The notes: generated by a model from the sequence alone, not told the origin. A stretch of DNA of 64,000 nucleotides from Microbacterium sp. CFH 31415 (GCF_022538185.1 NZ_JAKYXC010000005.1:186001-250000); one strand, 5' to 3'; positions 50,939 through 60,157 are shown, counted from the first letter of the stretch. Program-made: numbers and translations.

Positions 50939-52240
50939 GTGATCCTTCCGCCTGCCATCGAGGCGAAGAACCTGTTCAAGGTCTTCGGACGCAATCCCCA
51001 CAGCATCGTCGAGCGCCTGCGCGCCGGCCAGACTCGCGCCGAGGTGGCGGACTCCGGCACCGCCGCGGTCATCGACGCCGGCTTCACCGTCATGCCCGGA
51101 GAGATCTTCGTGATCATGGGGCTCTCCGGATCGGGCAAGTCCACGATCATCCGCATGCTCAACGGGCTGCTGCCGCCGACCGCGGGAGAGGTGCTCGTCC
51201 ATGGGCAGAGCATCACCGCCGCGTCCCCGCAGCGACTGCGCGGGGTGCGCCGCGAGTCCGTCTCCATGGTGTTCCAGCACTTCGCGCTGCTGCCGCACCG
51301 CACCGTGATCGACAACGCCGCGTATGCGCTCGAGATCCAGGGCGTTCCGCGCACCGAGCGCCGCGAACGAGCGCTCGAGATCCTCGCGAAGGTGGGACTC
51401 GACGATCGCGCGGAGGCGATGCCCGACGAGCTCTCGGGCGGCATGCGTCAGCGCGTGGGTCTCGCCCGCGCGCTGACCGCGGGGACGGACATCCTCCTCA
51501 TGGATGAGGCGTTCTCGGCGCTGGACCCGCTGATCCGCCGCGAGATGCAGGAGCAGCTCGTCGAGCTGCAGCGCGAGCTCGGCCGAACGATCGTGTTCAT
51601 CACCCATGACCTGAACGAGGCGATGTACCTGGGCGACCGCATCGCCGTCATGCGCGACGGCCGCATCGTCCAGACCGGGACGCCGGAGGAGATCCTGACC
51701 GACCCCGCGAACGACTACGTCGCGCAGTTCGTGCAGGATGTCGACCGCGCACGCGTGCTCACCGCGGGCTCGGTCATGGCGCCGCCCGCGGCGGCGACAC
51801 CGCTCAGCGCGGGTGTGCGAGGAGCCCTGCGTGTCATGCGCGACCTGCAGGTCGGATCCGTCGCCGTCCTCGAGGGCCGTCGCTACCTCGGAGCGGTGAG
51901 CGACCGTGGAGTCGTCCGCGCCGTGAAGGCCGGCAGCACCGATCTGCGCTCGCTCATCTCGAACGCGCAGCCCGTCGTGTCGCCGAACGACCCGCTCACC
52001 GAGGTGGTGGAGCGCGCCGTCGAGAGCCCGATCCCGATCGCCGTCGTCGACGACCAGCGTCGCCTCCTGGGCACGATCCCGCGGGTCACCCTGCTCGCCG
52101 CACTGGGCAACGTCGACCCCCAGACGACCGAGATCCCGATCGTCGAGACGCCGTCATCGGTGCCGCAGGCAGAGCTCATGAGCTCTCTCGTGGCGGTGGG
52201 CGAGTCCGTGGGCAAGCCCGCCACGGGAGGAGGTGCGTGA
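50939..52240 (+). CDS. proV: Glycine betaine/proline ABC transporter ATP-binding protein (ProV/OpuAA-like)
   Basis: This 433-residue ATPase has the long osmoprotectant-type lead (IEAKNLFKVFGRNP), Walker A GLSGSGKST, signature LSGGMRQR, Walker B ILLMDEAFSALDP and an H-loop THDLNEA. About 140 residues after the ABC domain hold a CBS-like pair (SVAVLEGRRYLGAVSDRG, PIPIAVVDDQRRLLGTI), which in OpuA senses ionic strength or nucleotides. GTG 50939 is inferred from the lead and GAGG before it; no ATG is near. Its stop overlaps the permease start. Confidence 0.92.
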   Translation: MILPPAIEAKNLFKVFGRNPHSIVERLRAGQTRAEVADSGTAAVIDAGFTVMPGEIFVIMGLSGSGKSTIIRMLNGLLPPTAGEVLVHGQSITAASPQRLRGVRRESVSMVFQHFALLPHRTVIDNAAYALEIQGVPRTERRERALEILAKVGLDDRAEAMPDELSGGMRQRVGLARALTAGTDILLMDEAFSALDPLIRREMQEQLVELQRELGRTIVFITHDLNEAMYLGDRIAVMRDGRIVQTGTPEEILTDPANDYVAQFVQDVDRARVLTAGSVMAPPAAATPLSAGVRGALRVMRDLQVGSVAVLEGRRYLGAVSDRGVVRAVKAGSTDLRSLISNAQPVVSPNDPLTEVVERAVESPIPIAVVDDQRRLLGTIPRVTLLAALGNVDPQTTEIPIVETPSSVPQAELMSSLVAVGESVGKPATGGGA

Positions 52241-53142
52241 TGGAGGGTCTCCGACTCCCGCTGGGCGACGCCGTCGAGGCGTTCGTCGGCTTCCTCGGCG
52301 ACGCATTGGGGTGGCTCTTCGATGCGATCGCACTCGCGCTCGCCGTCGTGTACGACGGTCTGGACTGGGCGCTGCGCACGCCGCCGTTCTGGGCGGTGAT
52401 CCTCGTCCTCGCCGCAGTCGCCCTCTGGGTCAAGGGCGTCAGGCTGGGGGTCGGCACCGCACTCGGTCTCGTCCTGATCGTGGCCGTGGATCAGTGGGAT
52501 GCGGCGATGGAGACGCTCGCGCTGGTGCTCGTGGCATCGGCGATCGCCATCGCGATCGGCATCCCGGTCGGCATCTGGGCGGCGCGCAACGACCATGTCT
52601 CGCGCGTGGTGCGTCCCGCACTCGACTTCCTCCAGACGATGCCGGCGTTCGTCTATCTGATCCCCGCCATCATCTTCTTCGGCGTAGGCGCGGTGCCGGG
52701 GATGATCGCCACGATCCTTTTCGCGCTCGCGCCCGGAGTGCGCCTGACCGAGCTCGGCATCCGAGGCGTCGACGCCGAGGTGGTCGAGGCGGGTCACGCC
52801 TTCGGTGCGACACCCGGTCGCATCCTGCGCCAGATCCAGCTGCCGCTCGCACTTCCGAGCATCATGGCCGGTGTCAACCAGGTGATCATGCTCAGCCTGT
52901 CGATGGTCGTCATCGCCGGCATGGTCGGCGCCGGCGGACTCGGCGGCGAGATCGTCCGCGCGATCGGACGCATCGATGTGGGCCTCGGGTTCGAGGCCGG
53001 CATCGCCGTCGTGATCATCGCCATGATCCTGGACCGCACGACATCGGCGCTCGCGGTGCAGAGCCGGCGCACGGGCCGAGGAAGGCGTGCATCCACGCGC
53101 CCCGCGTCCGCGCCGGCGGAGACCGCGGCCACTGCGGCGTGA
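52240..53142 (+). CDS. proW: Glycine betaine/proline ABC transporter permease (ProW/OpuAB-like)
   Basis: This 300-residue protein has about seven hydrophobic segments and the BPD_transp_1 pattern (RPALDFLQTMPAFVYLIPAIIFFGVGAVPG, then EVVEAGHAFGATPGRILRQIQLPLALPSIMAG with the EAA loop). ATG 52240 lies six bases after GGAGGAGG; GTG 52237 is an alternative. It overlaps the proV stop. A charged Arg/Ala/Pro-rich tail ends the protein. It imports betaine-type osmolytes with ProV and ProX. Confidence 0.93.
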   Translation: MEGLRLPLGDAVEAFVGFLGDALGWLFDAIALALAVVYDGLDWALRTPPFWAVILVLAAVALWVKGVRLGVGTALGLVLIVAVDQWDAAMETLALVLVASAIAIAIGIPVGIWAARNDHVSRVVRPALDFLQTMPAFVYLIPAIIFFGVGAVPGMIATILFALAPGVRLTELGIRGVDAEVVEAGHAFGATPGRILRQIQLPLALPSIMAGVNQVIMLSLSMVVIAGMVGAGGLGGEIVRAIGRIDVGLGFEAGIAVVIIAMILDRTTSALAVQSRRTGRGRRASTRPASAPAETAATAA

Positions 53143-53145
53143 GGC

Positions 53146-53176
53146 GAGCGGATGCCTCGGGCCGAGGCATCCGCTC
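53146..53176 (+). terminator. Strong hairpin between proW and proX
   Basis: A 15-base perfect inverted repeat with a single central base (GAGCGGATGCCTCGG / CCGAGGCATCCGCTC) starts three bases after the proW stop. No T-run follows. It may partly stop transcription or protect the upstream mRNA, so that proX is set at a different level. Confidence 0.55.
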
Positions 53177-53280
53177 ATCACAGACCAGGCGGGAGCATCG
53201 CCCGCCGGAGGTGCGCGACCTTCGCGCGCCTGACCAAGACCGATCCGTGCGACAGCAGCGCGGATGGAGAGGAAGTCACG

Positions 53281-54177
53281 ATGATGACCAAGAGAAAGCA
53301 TGCGCTCGCGGGAGTCGCGCTCTTCGGCGCTGCCGCCATCGCACTCAGCGGCTGTGCGGGCGGCGCCGGGGAGGCCGGCGACGGTCCGGCCGACCGGCCG
53401 ATCGAGATCGCGGTCTTCAACGGCTGGGACGAGGGCATCGCCGCGTCGCACCTGTGGGAGAGCGTCCTCGAGGCGCAGGGGTACGACGTCAATCTGACCT
53501 ACGCCGACGTCGCTCCGATCTACGCCGGTCTGGCCAAGGGCGACTTCGACCTCGTGCTCGACACGTGGCTGCCCACGACGCACGCCGACTACCTCGAGCA
53601 GTACGGTGACGACATCGTCGATCTCGGGGCATGGAACGACGAGGCCTCGCTGACGATCGCGGTGAATGAGGACGCCCCGATCGACTCGCTCGAGGAGCTC
53701 GCCGCCAACGCGGACGAGTTCGGCGGCCAGATCGTCGGGATCGAGCCGGGGTCCGGTCTCATGCGCATCACCGGTGACGAGGTCGTGCCCGGCTACGGTC
53801 TGGAAGACATGACGCTCGTGGAGTCGTCCACGCCCGCGATGCTCTCGGAGCTGAAGTCGGCGACGGACGGCGGGGAGAACATCGTCGTCACCCTGTGGCG
53901 GCCGCACTGGGCGTACAACGCCTTCCCGCTCAAGGACCTCGAAGACCCGCAGGGTCTGCTCGGCGACGCCGAGAGCATCCACTCGGTGTCGTCCGCGACG
54001 TTCGCCGACGAGTTCCCGGAGGTGAACGACTGGATCGCAGGCTTCCAGATGCCCAGCGAGCTGCTGTACTCGCTCGAGGACGCGCTGTTCAACGGCGAGT
54101 CCAGCGGCGACTACGCGCCCCTCGTCGAGACGTGGATCGCGGACAACCAGGAATGGGTGGACGGCCTCACGTCCTGA
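53281..54177 (+). CDS. proX: Glycine betaine/proline-binding lipoprotein (ProX/OpuAC-like)
   Basis: This 298-residue lipoprotein has a signal peptide and lipobox ALSGC (Cys25). The mature protein follows the OpuAC fold: FNGWDEGIAASHLWESVLEAQGYDV (Trp49 fits the aromatic cage), DLVLDTWLPTTHADYLEQYG and VTLWRPHWAY. It binds betaine, choline or proline-betaine outside the membrane. GAGAGGAAGTC precedes the ATG. A strong hairpin separates it from proW. Confidence 0.93.
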   Translation: MMTKRKHALAGVALFGAAAIALSGCAGGAGEAGDGPADRPIEIAVFNGWDEGIAASHLWESVLEAQGYDVNLTYADVAPIYAGLAKGDFDLVLDTWLPTTHADYLEQYGDDIVDLGAWNDEASLTIAVNEDAPIDSLEELAANADEFGGQIVGIEPGSGLMRITGDEVVPGYGLEDMTLVESSTPAMLSELKSATDGGENIVVTLWRPHWAYNAFPLKDLEDPQGLLGDAESIHSVSSATFADEFPEVNDWIAGFQMPSELLYSLEDALFNGESSGDYAPLVETWIADNQEWVDGLTS

Positions 54178-54234
54178 CAGCCGGAAACACCGCGGGCGGG
54201 CGCGGCGGAGCGCGGCTCCGTCGCCCCCGTCCTG

Positions 54235-55173
54235 TCAGGGGTGGGACTTCGGGTGGATCACGCGGCCCGGCGGCGCGGGATCGCCGGTCGACCGGGCCGG
54301 GATCGGCCACGGCGCCGGCTGCGGCTGCGGGGCCGCGTCGGCCTGGGGGCCGGGCGCCGGTGCTGTATCCGCCGGAGGCGGGGTCGTCGAGGGGCGCGCG
54401 GGCGCGGCATCCGCCGCCTTCTCGGCCTGCGCGGTCGACGGAAGCTCGAGCGAGACCTTCGACTCGAGCACCTCGATCGCGCCGTCGGAGAGCGAGATGA
54501 GGCCGTCGAGCTCCTGCCGCACGCGACGGTAGGCGAGCTGCCGCTCGGCGGGCGTCGCGGCCTGGTCGATCGCGACGGTCAGCAGCTGCTTGGCGGTGTC
54601 GAGGCGTTTGCGCTCGACTTCGGTGAAGCTGGAGTCCTTGAGCCGGCGCGCGTCGCGCTCGGCGACGTCGAACGCCACCTCGAAGTCGGCGACGGCGCTG
54701 CGGTACTCGGCGAGCTGCTCCTTGGTCAGCCGCGCCTTGGGTGACGCGGGCCGCAGCCCGTCGGCGATGCGCTTCGCGCGCAGGAACGCCGCAGTGAGCG
54801 GCTGGCGTCCGTCGCTCATCGCCGGGAACGCGATGATCTTGGCGACGTCGAGCTCGTACTCGAGCCAGCGGTGGGTGACCGAGTCGTGCGTCGCGAAGAG
54901 GCGCTCCAGCTGCGTGGCCTGCGTCTCGCGCGACGCCTGCGGACTGCCGACCGTGGTCGCCGTCGGTGAGGTGACGGGCGGGAGGGATGCCGCGGCCACC
55001 GCCTGGCCGCGCGCAGCCGCCTTCAGCTCAGCCTTGGCGTGCAGTACCTCGAGCCGGCGCTTGTGCCGCCGGCGCGCGCCCCGTTCCCAGGCGCCACCGA
55101 CAGCGCTCATCACGCCGAAGAGCGGGAAGATGAGCCACCAGTACTGGCCCAGGAAGTCGAAGAACGGCTCCAC
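54235..55173 (-). CDS. Membrane-anchored protein of unknown function, paralogue of the gene at 55250-56050
   Basis: This 312-residue protein begins MEP, has one membrane segment (about 8-28), a charged helical part, a core of about 110 residues (LERLFATHDSVTHRWLEYELDVAKIIAF) and a Pro/Ala-rich tail after about 255. The core matches the neighbour's IERLYAAQDAVNARWLSYETDVDKALAF. The GTG follows TACCAT by six bases, as in its paralogue. Function unknown; a cell-envelope scaffold is conceivable. Confidence 0.7.
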   Translation of the reverse strand: MEPFFDFLGQYWWLIFPLFGVMSAVGGAWERGARRRHKRRLEVLHAKAELKAAARGQAVAAASLPPVTSPTATTVGSPQASRETQATQLERLFATHDSVTHRWLEYELDVAKIIAFPAMSDGRQPLTAAFLRAKRIADGLRPASPKARLTKEQLAEYRSAVADFEVAFDVAERDARRLKDSSFTEVERKRLDTAKQLLTVAIDQAATPAERQLAYRRVRQELDGLISLSDGAIEVLESKVSLELPSTAQAEKAADAAPARPSTTPPPADTAPAPGPQADAAPQPQPAPWPIPARSTGDPAPPGRVIHPKSHP

Positions 55174-55179
55174 CCTGTC

Positions 55180-55185
55180 ATGGTA
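55180..55185 (-). promoter_or_regulatory. -10 element (TACCAT) for a leaderless transcript
   Basis: TACCAT-GACAGG-GTG on the minus strand; the paralogue has TACCAT-GGCAGG-GTG. Confidence 0.45.
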
Positions 55186-55249
55186 ACGGGCATGCCTGAC
55201 CTCGTCGCGCGCTCTGGGCAGGCGCCCAGCCTGGGTGGGCAGGGCGTTG

Positions 55250-56050
55250 TCAGCGCGGCGCCGAGTCCGGCGGCTTCGCCGAGAACCGGCGCGGCAGCAC
55301 GACGGCCGACCGGAGCCCCTCGATGACGGGGATGGCGGCGTCGATCATGTCGGCGACCGAGCCGAGCACGCCGGCCACGCCGCCCTGCGGAGCGGGGGTC
55401 GTGCCGGGCACTCCCGCCTGCCGCTCGGCCTCGGCGAGGGCGGCATCCATCGCGGCGACGGCATCGCGGTACCGCACATACTCTTCCGGTGCGATGCGGC
55501 GTCCGGCGGTCGGGCGCAGCCACTGGGCCTCGCGCTGTGCGTGGAGGAAGGCGACGGTGGCGGGATGCCGCGAGTCGGTCAGCTGCGGAAAGGCCAGGGC
55601 CTTGTCGACGTCGGTCTCGTACGAGAGCCACCGGGCGTTCACGGCGTCCTGCGCCGCGTAGAGCCGCTCGATCGGCAGCGGCTCGGCGGTCGACGACGCG
55701 CGGTACTGGCTGTACGAGGCCTTCACGCGGGCGCGGCTCGCGCGCAGCGCGTACGACGCAGACTTCTCGGCGTTGCGGGCCGTCTGCAGAGCGCGTTTCG
55801 CCTCGAGGGGCACCATCCCCGTCGTGCGCGAGCGGGCGGCGAGCACGTCGGCCTGGGCGACGCGCACCTGCGCCCGCGCGGCGACGAGCGCGCGGTAGGC
55901 CTGCGACTCCTCGTGGCGGGCGGCGTCGAGCTCGAGTCGTCGCGCTCGGCGACGACCCGTCGTCAGGCCCATGTAGGAAGCGGCTCCGACGCCCGCGGCA
56001 GCCGGAGCGGCCCACCACCAGCCCTGTACGAGCAGGATGAGAGGCTCCAC
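55250..56050 (-). CDS. Membrane-anchored protein of unknown function, paralogue of the gene at 54235-55173
   Basis: This 266-residue protein begins MEP, has one membrane segment (about 8-28), an Arg/Ala-rich helical stretch and then the shared core (IERLYAAQDAVNARWLSYETDVDKALAFPQLTDSRHPATVAFLHAQREAQWLRP, split in text here only by name). It lacks the long Pro/Ala tail of its neighbour. The GTG is six bases after TACCAT. The two genes lie in tandem with separate identical-type promoters, suggesting a duplication. No function is known to me. Confidence 0.7.
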   Translation of the reverse strand: MEPLILLVQGWWWAAPAAAGVGAASYMGLTTGRRRARRLELDAARHEESQAYRALVAARAQVRVAQADVLAARSRTTGMVPLEAKRALQTARNAEKSASYALRASRARVKASYSQYRASSTAEPLPIERLYAAQDAVNARWLSYETDVDKALAFPQLTDSRHPATVAFLHAQREAQWLRPTAGRRIAPEEYVRYRDAVAAMDAALAEAERQAGVPGTTPAPQGGVAGVLGSVADMIDAAIPVIEGLRSAVVLPRRFSAKPPDSAPR

Positions 56051-56056
56051 CCTGCC

Positions 56057-56062
56057 ATGGTA
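56057..56062 (-). promoter_or_regulatory. -10 element (TACCAT) for a leaderless transcript
   Basis: TACCAT on the minus strand is six bases upstream of the GTG at 56050. Confidence 0.45.
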
Positions 56063-56125
56063 GCCGCGGCGCCGCGTGCCGTGCCGCGGTCGCGGGGAAC
56101 GCTCAGCCGGTCGATCAGCGCGAGG

Positions 56126-56263
56126 TCAGCCGAAGAGCAGCGCGAAGACCGTGGCGCCGCCGCCGACGAGGATGAGGGCGACGATCGTCACCCACGCGAT
56201 GACCTTGACCCGCTTCTGCCGCGTGTCGTTGAAACCGCTGTACTCGTCGTCGTCCGCCGCCAT
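56126..56263 (-). CDS. 45-residue membrane protein of unknown function
   Basis: This small frame reads MAADDDEYSGFNDTRQKRVK, then a 25-residue hydrophobic segment (VIAWVTIVALILVGGGATVF) and ends ALLFG. The polar, positive stretch before the helix predicts a single-pass protein with the N terminus inside. It starts ten bases downstream of the purL stop and its ATG is seven bases after TAAGAT, a likely separate leaderless start. Codon use is like its neighbours. It is too short for most gene finders, and its function is unknown. Confidence 0.65.
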   Translation of the reverse strand: MAADDDEYSGFNDTRQKRVKVIAWVTIVALILVGGGATVFALLFG

Positions 56264-56270
56264 GGTTTCG

Positions 56271-56276
56271 ATCTTA
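56271..56276 (-). promoter_or_regulatory. -10 element (TAAGAT) for the small membrane protein
   Basis: TAAGAT on the minus strand is seven bases upstream of the ATG at 56263 and overlaps the purL stop region. Confidence 0.4.
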
Positions 56277-58622
56277 GGCGGTGTGCTCGGTGATGATCGG
56301 GCCGAAGGCGTCGGGCAGTGTCGAGGTCGACGCGTCGCGCAGCTCGGCGAGCGGCACCGTGAACAGGCCCTGCACTTCGAGCGCCGGTGCGTCGCCGTCT
56401 GCGGCGACGTCGGTCACGCCGATGCGCAGCACCGGGTAGCCCCGGCCCTCGCACAGTCCGCGGAACTTCACGTCGTCCTCGCGCGGGACCGACACGATCA
56501 CGCGACCCGTCGACTCCGAGAACAGCGCGGTCGCGGCATCCACTCCATCGCGATCCTGGATCTCGTTCAGCCACACCCGCGCACCGACGCCGAAGCGCAT
56601 GACCGCCTCGGCGAGAGCCTGGGCGAGTCCGCCGGACGACAGGTCGTGCGCGCTCGAGACGAGCGACTGCTGCGACGCCGCGTGGATGAGCTCGGCGAGC
56701 TTCTTCTCCTGTGCGAGGTCGACCGCCGGCGGGCGTCCGCCGAGGTGGCCGTGGATGGTGCCGGCCCACTGCGAGCCCGAGAGCTCGGTGGCCGTCACGC
56801 CGAGGAGGTAGATGTTCTCGCCGGCGTCCTGCCAGCCCGACGGGATGCGGCGGGCGACGTCGTCGATGATGCCGAGAACGCCGACCACCGGCGTCGGGAA
56901 GATCGGCTGATCGCCGGTCTGGTTGTAGAACGAGACGTTGCCGCCGGTGACGGGCACGCCGAGTTCGAGGCAGGCGTCGGACAGCCCGTCGACGGTCTGC
57001 GAGAACTGCCACATCACCTCGGGGTTCTCGGGCGAGCCGAAGTTGAGGCAGTCGGTGACGGCGGTGGGCACCGCGCCGGTGACGGCGACGTTGCGGTACG
57101 CCTCGGCGAGGGCGAGCTTCGCGCCCTGGTACGGGTCGAGCTGGCAGTAGCGGCCGTTGCAGTCGGTGGCGATCGCGAAGCCGATGCCCGAGTGCTCGTC
57201 GACGCGGATCATGCCCGCGTCGTCGGGGAACGACAGCGCCGTGTTGCCCATGACGTAGTAGTCGTACTGGTTAGTGATCCACGACGTGTCGGCGAGGTTG
57301 GGGCTCGCGACGAGCTGGACGAACTGGCGGCGCAGCGTGTCGGGGTCGACGTCGCGGGTGAGGGCGGAGGCCGAGTCGTCGCGCAGCGCGTCGATCCACG
57401 TCGGGTAGGCGACGGGGCGCTCGTACACCGGGCCGTCGACCGCGACGGTCGAGGGGTCGACGTTCACGATCTCCTCGCCATGCCAGAAGATCTGCAGCCG
57501 GCCGTCGCCGGTCACCTCTCCGAGCACGCTGGTCTCGACATCCCACTTCTCCACGACCGCGAGGAAGGCGTCGAGCTTCTCGGGAGCCACGATCGCCATC
57601 ATGCGCTCCTGGCTCTCGCTCATGAGGATCTCCTCGGGCGTGAGAGTGGGGTCGCGCAGCAGGACGTTCTCGAGGTCGACGCGCATGCCCGAGCCGCCGT
57701 TCGCGGCGAGCTCCGACGTCGCGCACGAGATGCCGGCGGCACCGAGGTCCTGGATGGCCTCGACGAGCTCGTCGCGGTAGAGCTCGAGGCAGCACTCGAT
57801 GAGCACCTTCTCGGCGAACGGGTCGCCGACCTGCACGGCGGGGCGCTTGGTCGGGCCGCCGTCGGCGAAGGTGTCGGAGGCGAGGATGGATGCTCCGCCG
57901 ATGCCGTCGCCGCCGGTGCGGGCGCCGAACAGCACGACCTTGTTGCCGGCGCCGGTGGCGTTGGCGAGCTTGAGGTCTTCGTGGCGAAGCACGCCGACCG
58001 CGAGGGCGTTCACGAGGGGGTTGCCCTGGTAGACAGCGTCGAACACGGTCTCGCCGCCGATGTTCGGCAGGCCCAGGCAGTTGCCGTAGAACGAGATGCC
58101 GCTCACGACACCGTGCACCACGCGCGCGGTGTCGGGGTTGTCGATGGCGCCGAAGCGCAGCTGGTCCATGACGGCGACCGGACGCGCCCCCATCGAGATG
58201 ATGTCGCGGACGATGCCGCCGACGCCCGTCGCGGCGCCCTGGAACGGCTCGATGTAGCTGGGGTGGTTGTGCGACTCGACCTTGAAGGTGACGGCCCAGC
58301 CCTCGCCGATGTCGACCACGCCGGCGTTCTGGCCCATGCCGACCATGAGGCGTGTCTTCATCTCGTCGGAGACCTTCTCGCCGAACTTGCGGAGGTAGAT
58401 CTTAGACGACTTGTACGAGCAGTGCTCCGACCACATGACGGAGTACATGGCCAGCTCGCCCGAGGTGGGGCGGCGGCCGAGGATCTCACGGATCCTGTCG
58501 TACTCGTCGGGCTTGAGTCCGAGCGCCGCGTACGGCTGCTCCTTCTCCGGCGTGGCGGCGGCGTTTTCGACGGTGTCGGCAGCCGGGCGTGCGGCTGCGG
58601 GCGTCGGAGAGGGGGTGGTCAC
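56274..58622 (-). CDS. purL: Phosphoribosylformylglycinamidine synthase subunit PurL
   Basis: This 782-residue enzyme carries out the ATP-dependent fourth step of purine synthesis with PurQ and PurS. The small-PurL pattern is complete: [12 protein letters not shown] near 68, [21 protein letters not shown] (ATP/Mg region), [15 protein letters not shown] near 290 and the second half-domain ([27 protein letters not shown]). A low-complexity lead of about 28 residues precedes the core, so the GTG at 58622 could be slightly upstream of the true start. AACTAGACTGG, shared with argG, lies at 58660-58670 and is its likely -10. Confidence 0.96.
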   Translation of the reverse strand: MTTPSPTPAAARPAADTVENAAATPEKEQPYAALGLKPDEYDRIREILGRRPTSGELAMYSVMWSEHCSYKSSKIYLRKFGEKVSDEMKTRLMVGMGQNAGVVDIGEGWAVTFKVESHNHPSYIEPFQGAATGVGGIVRDIISMGARPVAVMDQLRFGAIDNPDTARVVHGVVSGISFYGNCLGLPNIGGETVFDAVYQGNPLVNALAVGVLRHEDLKLANATGAGNKVVLFGARTGGDGIGGASILASDTFADGGPTKRPAVQVGDPFAEKVLIECCLELYRDELVEAIQDLGAAGISCATSELAANGGSGMRVDLENVLLRDPTLTPEEILMSESQERMMAIVAPEKLDAFLAVVEKWDVETSVLGEVTGDGRLQIFWHGEEIVNVDPSTVAVDGPVYERPVAYPTWIDALRDDSASALTRDVDPDTLRRQFVQLVASPNLADTSWITNQYDYYVMGNTALSFPDDAGMIRVDEHSGIGFAIATDCNGRYCQLDPYQGAKLALAEAYRNVAVTGAVPTAVTDCLNFGSPENPEVMWQFSQTVDGLSDACLELGVPVTGGNVSFYNQTGDQPIFPTPVVGVLGIIDDVARRIPSGWQDAGENIYLLGVTATELSGSQWAGTIHGHLGGRPPAVDLAQEKKLAELIHAASQQSLVSSAHDLSSGGLAQALAEAVMRFGVGARVWLNEIQDRDGVDAATALFSESTGRVIVSVPREDDVKFRGLCEGRGYPVLRIGVTDVAADGDAPALEVQGLFTVPLAELRDASTSTLPDAFGPIITEHTA

Positions 58623-58718
58623 GCGGCTGAGCTCCAGGAATCGGGGATGCCGGACCCGACCAGTCTAGTTCGGCCGCGGCATCCGCTCGCCCTGTGCGTC
58701 GGCGGGAGCAGGAGAGGG

Positions 58719-58764
58719 TTGACGGATGCCGCGACCCGGCGTAACGTACAACCAAATGGTTGTA
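58719..58764 (+). promoter_or_regulatory. ArsR promoter with operator overlapping the start codon
   Basis: TTGACG (58719-58724), a 17-base spacer and TAACGT (58742-58747) form a good promoter. The 18-bp palindrome TACAACCA-AA-TGGTTGTA (58747-58764) begins at the end of the -10 and contains the ATG at 58756. Transcription should start at or next to that ATG. Confidence 0.7.
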
Positions 58765-59157
58765 GATTCAGGACTCAGCGATGAACAGATCGACCGCGTG
58801 TTCCACGCGCTCGCCGCGGCGACGCGGCGCGATATCCTTCGGCGAGCGATCGAGGACGAGTACTCGGTCTCGGCACTCGCCGGCGAGTACGACATGTCGT
58901 TCGCGGCGGTGCAGAAGCACGTCGCGGTGCTCGAGGCGGCCGGTCTCATCATCAAGCGCGCCGAAGGGCGCGAGCGTCTCGTCCGGGCGGACCCGGTCAT
59001 GATCGCCCGCGCCCGCGCACTCCTCGCACGTTACGAGGAGCTCTGGCGCTCGCGCATCGACCGGCTCGATGCGCTGCTCGCCGAGCCCGCACCGGGGAAC
59101 AGCGGCCGTCCCGGCCGTCCCGGCAGCGACAACACCGATCCCACCCAAGGAGCATGA
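58756..59157 (+). CDS. ArsR-type winged-helix regulator
   Basis: This 133-residue protein has the SRPBCC-associated ArsR pattern (RVFHALAAATRRDILRRAIEDEYSVSALAGEYDMSFAAVQKHVAVLEAAGLIIKRAEGRERLV). No metal-binding cysteine motif is seen, as is usual for the group that pairs with AHSA1 proteins. The ATG lies inside an ACAACCA/TGGTTGT palindrome, so the repressor can block its own start, and the mRNA is probably leaderless. The effector gene follows after one base. The C terminus is Gly/Pro-rich. Confidence 0.88.
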   Translation: MVVDSGLSDEQIDRVFHALAAATRRDILRRAIEDEYSVSALAGEYDMSFAAVQKHVAVLEAAGLIIKRAEGRERLVRADPVMIARARALLARYEELWRSRIDRLDALLAEPAPGNSGRPGRPGSDNTDPTQGA

Positions 59158-59158
59158 G

Positions 59159-60139
59159 ATGCCCGTCACCGATGTCACCACCGATCCCGAAGCGCTCACC
59201 ATGACGCTCACGGCCGACTTCGACGCGCCCGTCGAGCGGCTGTGGGCCGCCTTCACCGAGCCGCAGCAGCTCGAGCGCTTCTGGGGCCCCCCGGGATGGC
59301 CCGCGCGCTTCCCGACGTTCGACTTCTCGGTCGGCGGCCGCGCGGTCTACTACATGACCAGCCCGCAGGGCGAGAAGTCGTACGGCTCATGGGAGTTCCT
59401 CGAGATCGACGCGCCGCGCGGCTTCACCGTGCTCGACAACTTCGCCAACGAAGACGGCGCGCCGCTCGAAGGCATGCCGGTGATGCGGGTCGTCTTCACC
59501 TTCGAGCCGACTGCGACCGGCTCCCGCATGGTCAATGTCTCGCACTTCGCATCGGCCGACGCGCTGCAGCAGGTCGTCGACTTCGGCGCCGTCGAAGGTT
59601 CGACCATGGCGATCAACCAGCTCGACCGGGTGCTCGAAGGGCTGCGCGCCTACGCCGCGGGCAAGGGCACGCAGACCGAGATCCTCGACGACACCCACGT
59701 GCGCATCACGCGCCTCATCGAGGGACCCATCGACCTGGTGTGGCGCGCCCACCAGGAGCCGGAGCTGCTCGAGAAGTGGATGCTGGGTCCCGACGGCTGG
59801 CGGATGACCGTGTGCGAGGTCGATCCCGCCGTCGGCGGGAAGTACCGCTACCAGTGGGCGCCCACCGAGGGCACCGAGGGCGAGCCCTTCGGCTTCGACG
59901 GCGAGACGGTGCTCTCGGAGGCGCCGCGCCGCGCGGTCACCACCGAGCACATGACCGGCACCGACTACCCGTCGACGCTCAACGACCTCAACCTCGACGA
60001 GGAGGACGGCGCGACCCTCATCACACTGCTCATCGAGTACCCCGACAAGGAGACGCGCGACATCGTGCTCGGCACCGGGATGACCGAGGGCATGGAGGCC
60101 AGCTACGCCCGCCTCGAAGGAGTGCTGGCCGCGGTCTGA
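59159..60139 (+). CDS. Tandem SRPBCC (AHSA1-type) domain protein
   Basis: This 326-residue soluble protein is two AHSA1/SRPBCC domains in one chain: residues about 12-165 (DFDAPVERLWAAFTEPQQLERFWGP) and about 180-325 (LIEGPIDLVWRAHQEPELLEKWMLGPDGW). Single-domain versions are the common form. The fold has a hydrophobic cavity for a lipid or small ligand. It starts one base after the ArsR-type gene and AAGGAGC precedes the ATG, so the pair is one operon. No enzymatic residue is identifiable. Confidence 0.85.
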   Translation: MPVTDVTTDPEALTMTLTADFDAPVERLWAAFTEPQQLERFWGPPGWPARFPTFDFSVGGRAVYYMTSPQGEKSYGSWEFLEIDAPRGFTVLDNFANEDGAPLEGMPVMRVVFTFEPTATGSRMVNVSHFASADALQQVVDFGAVEGSTMAINQLDRVLEGLRAYAAGKGTQTEILDDTHVRITRLIEGPIDLVWRAHQEPELLEKWMLGPDGWRMTVCEVDPAVGGKYRYQWAPTEGTEGEPFGFDGETVLSEAPRRAVTTEHMTGTDYPSTLNDLNLDEEDGATLITLLIEYPDKETRDIVLGTGMTEGMEASYARLEGVLAAV

Positions 60140-60157
60140 CCCGCGCTCACGACGAAC

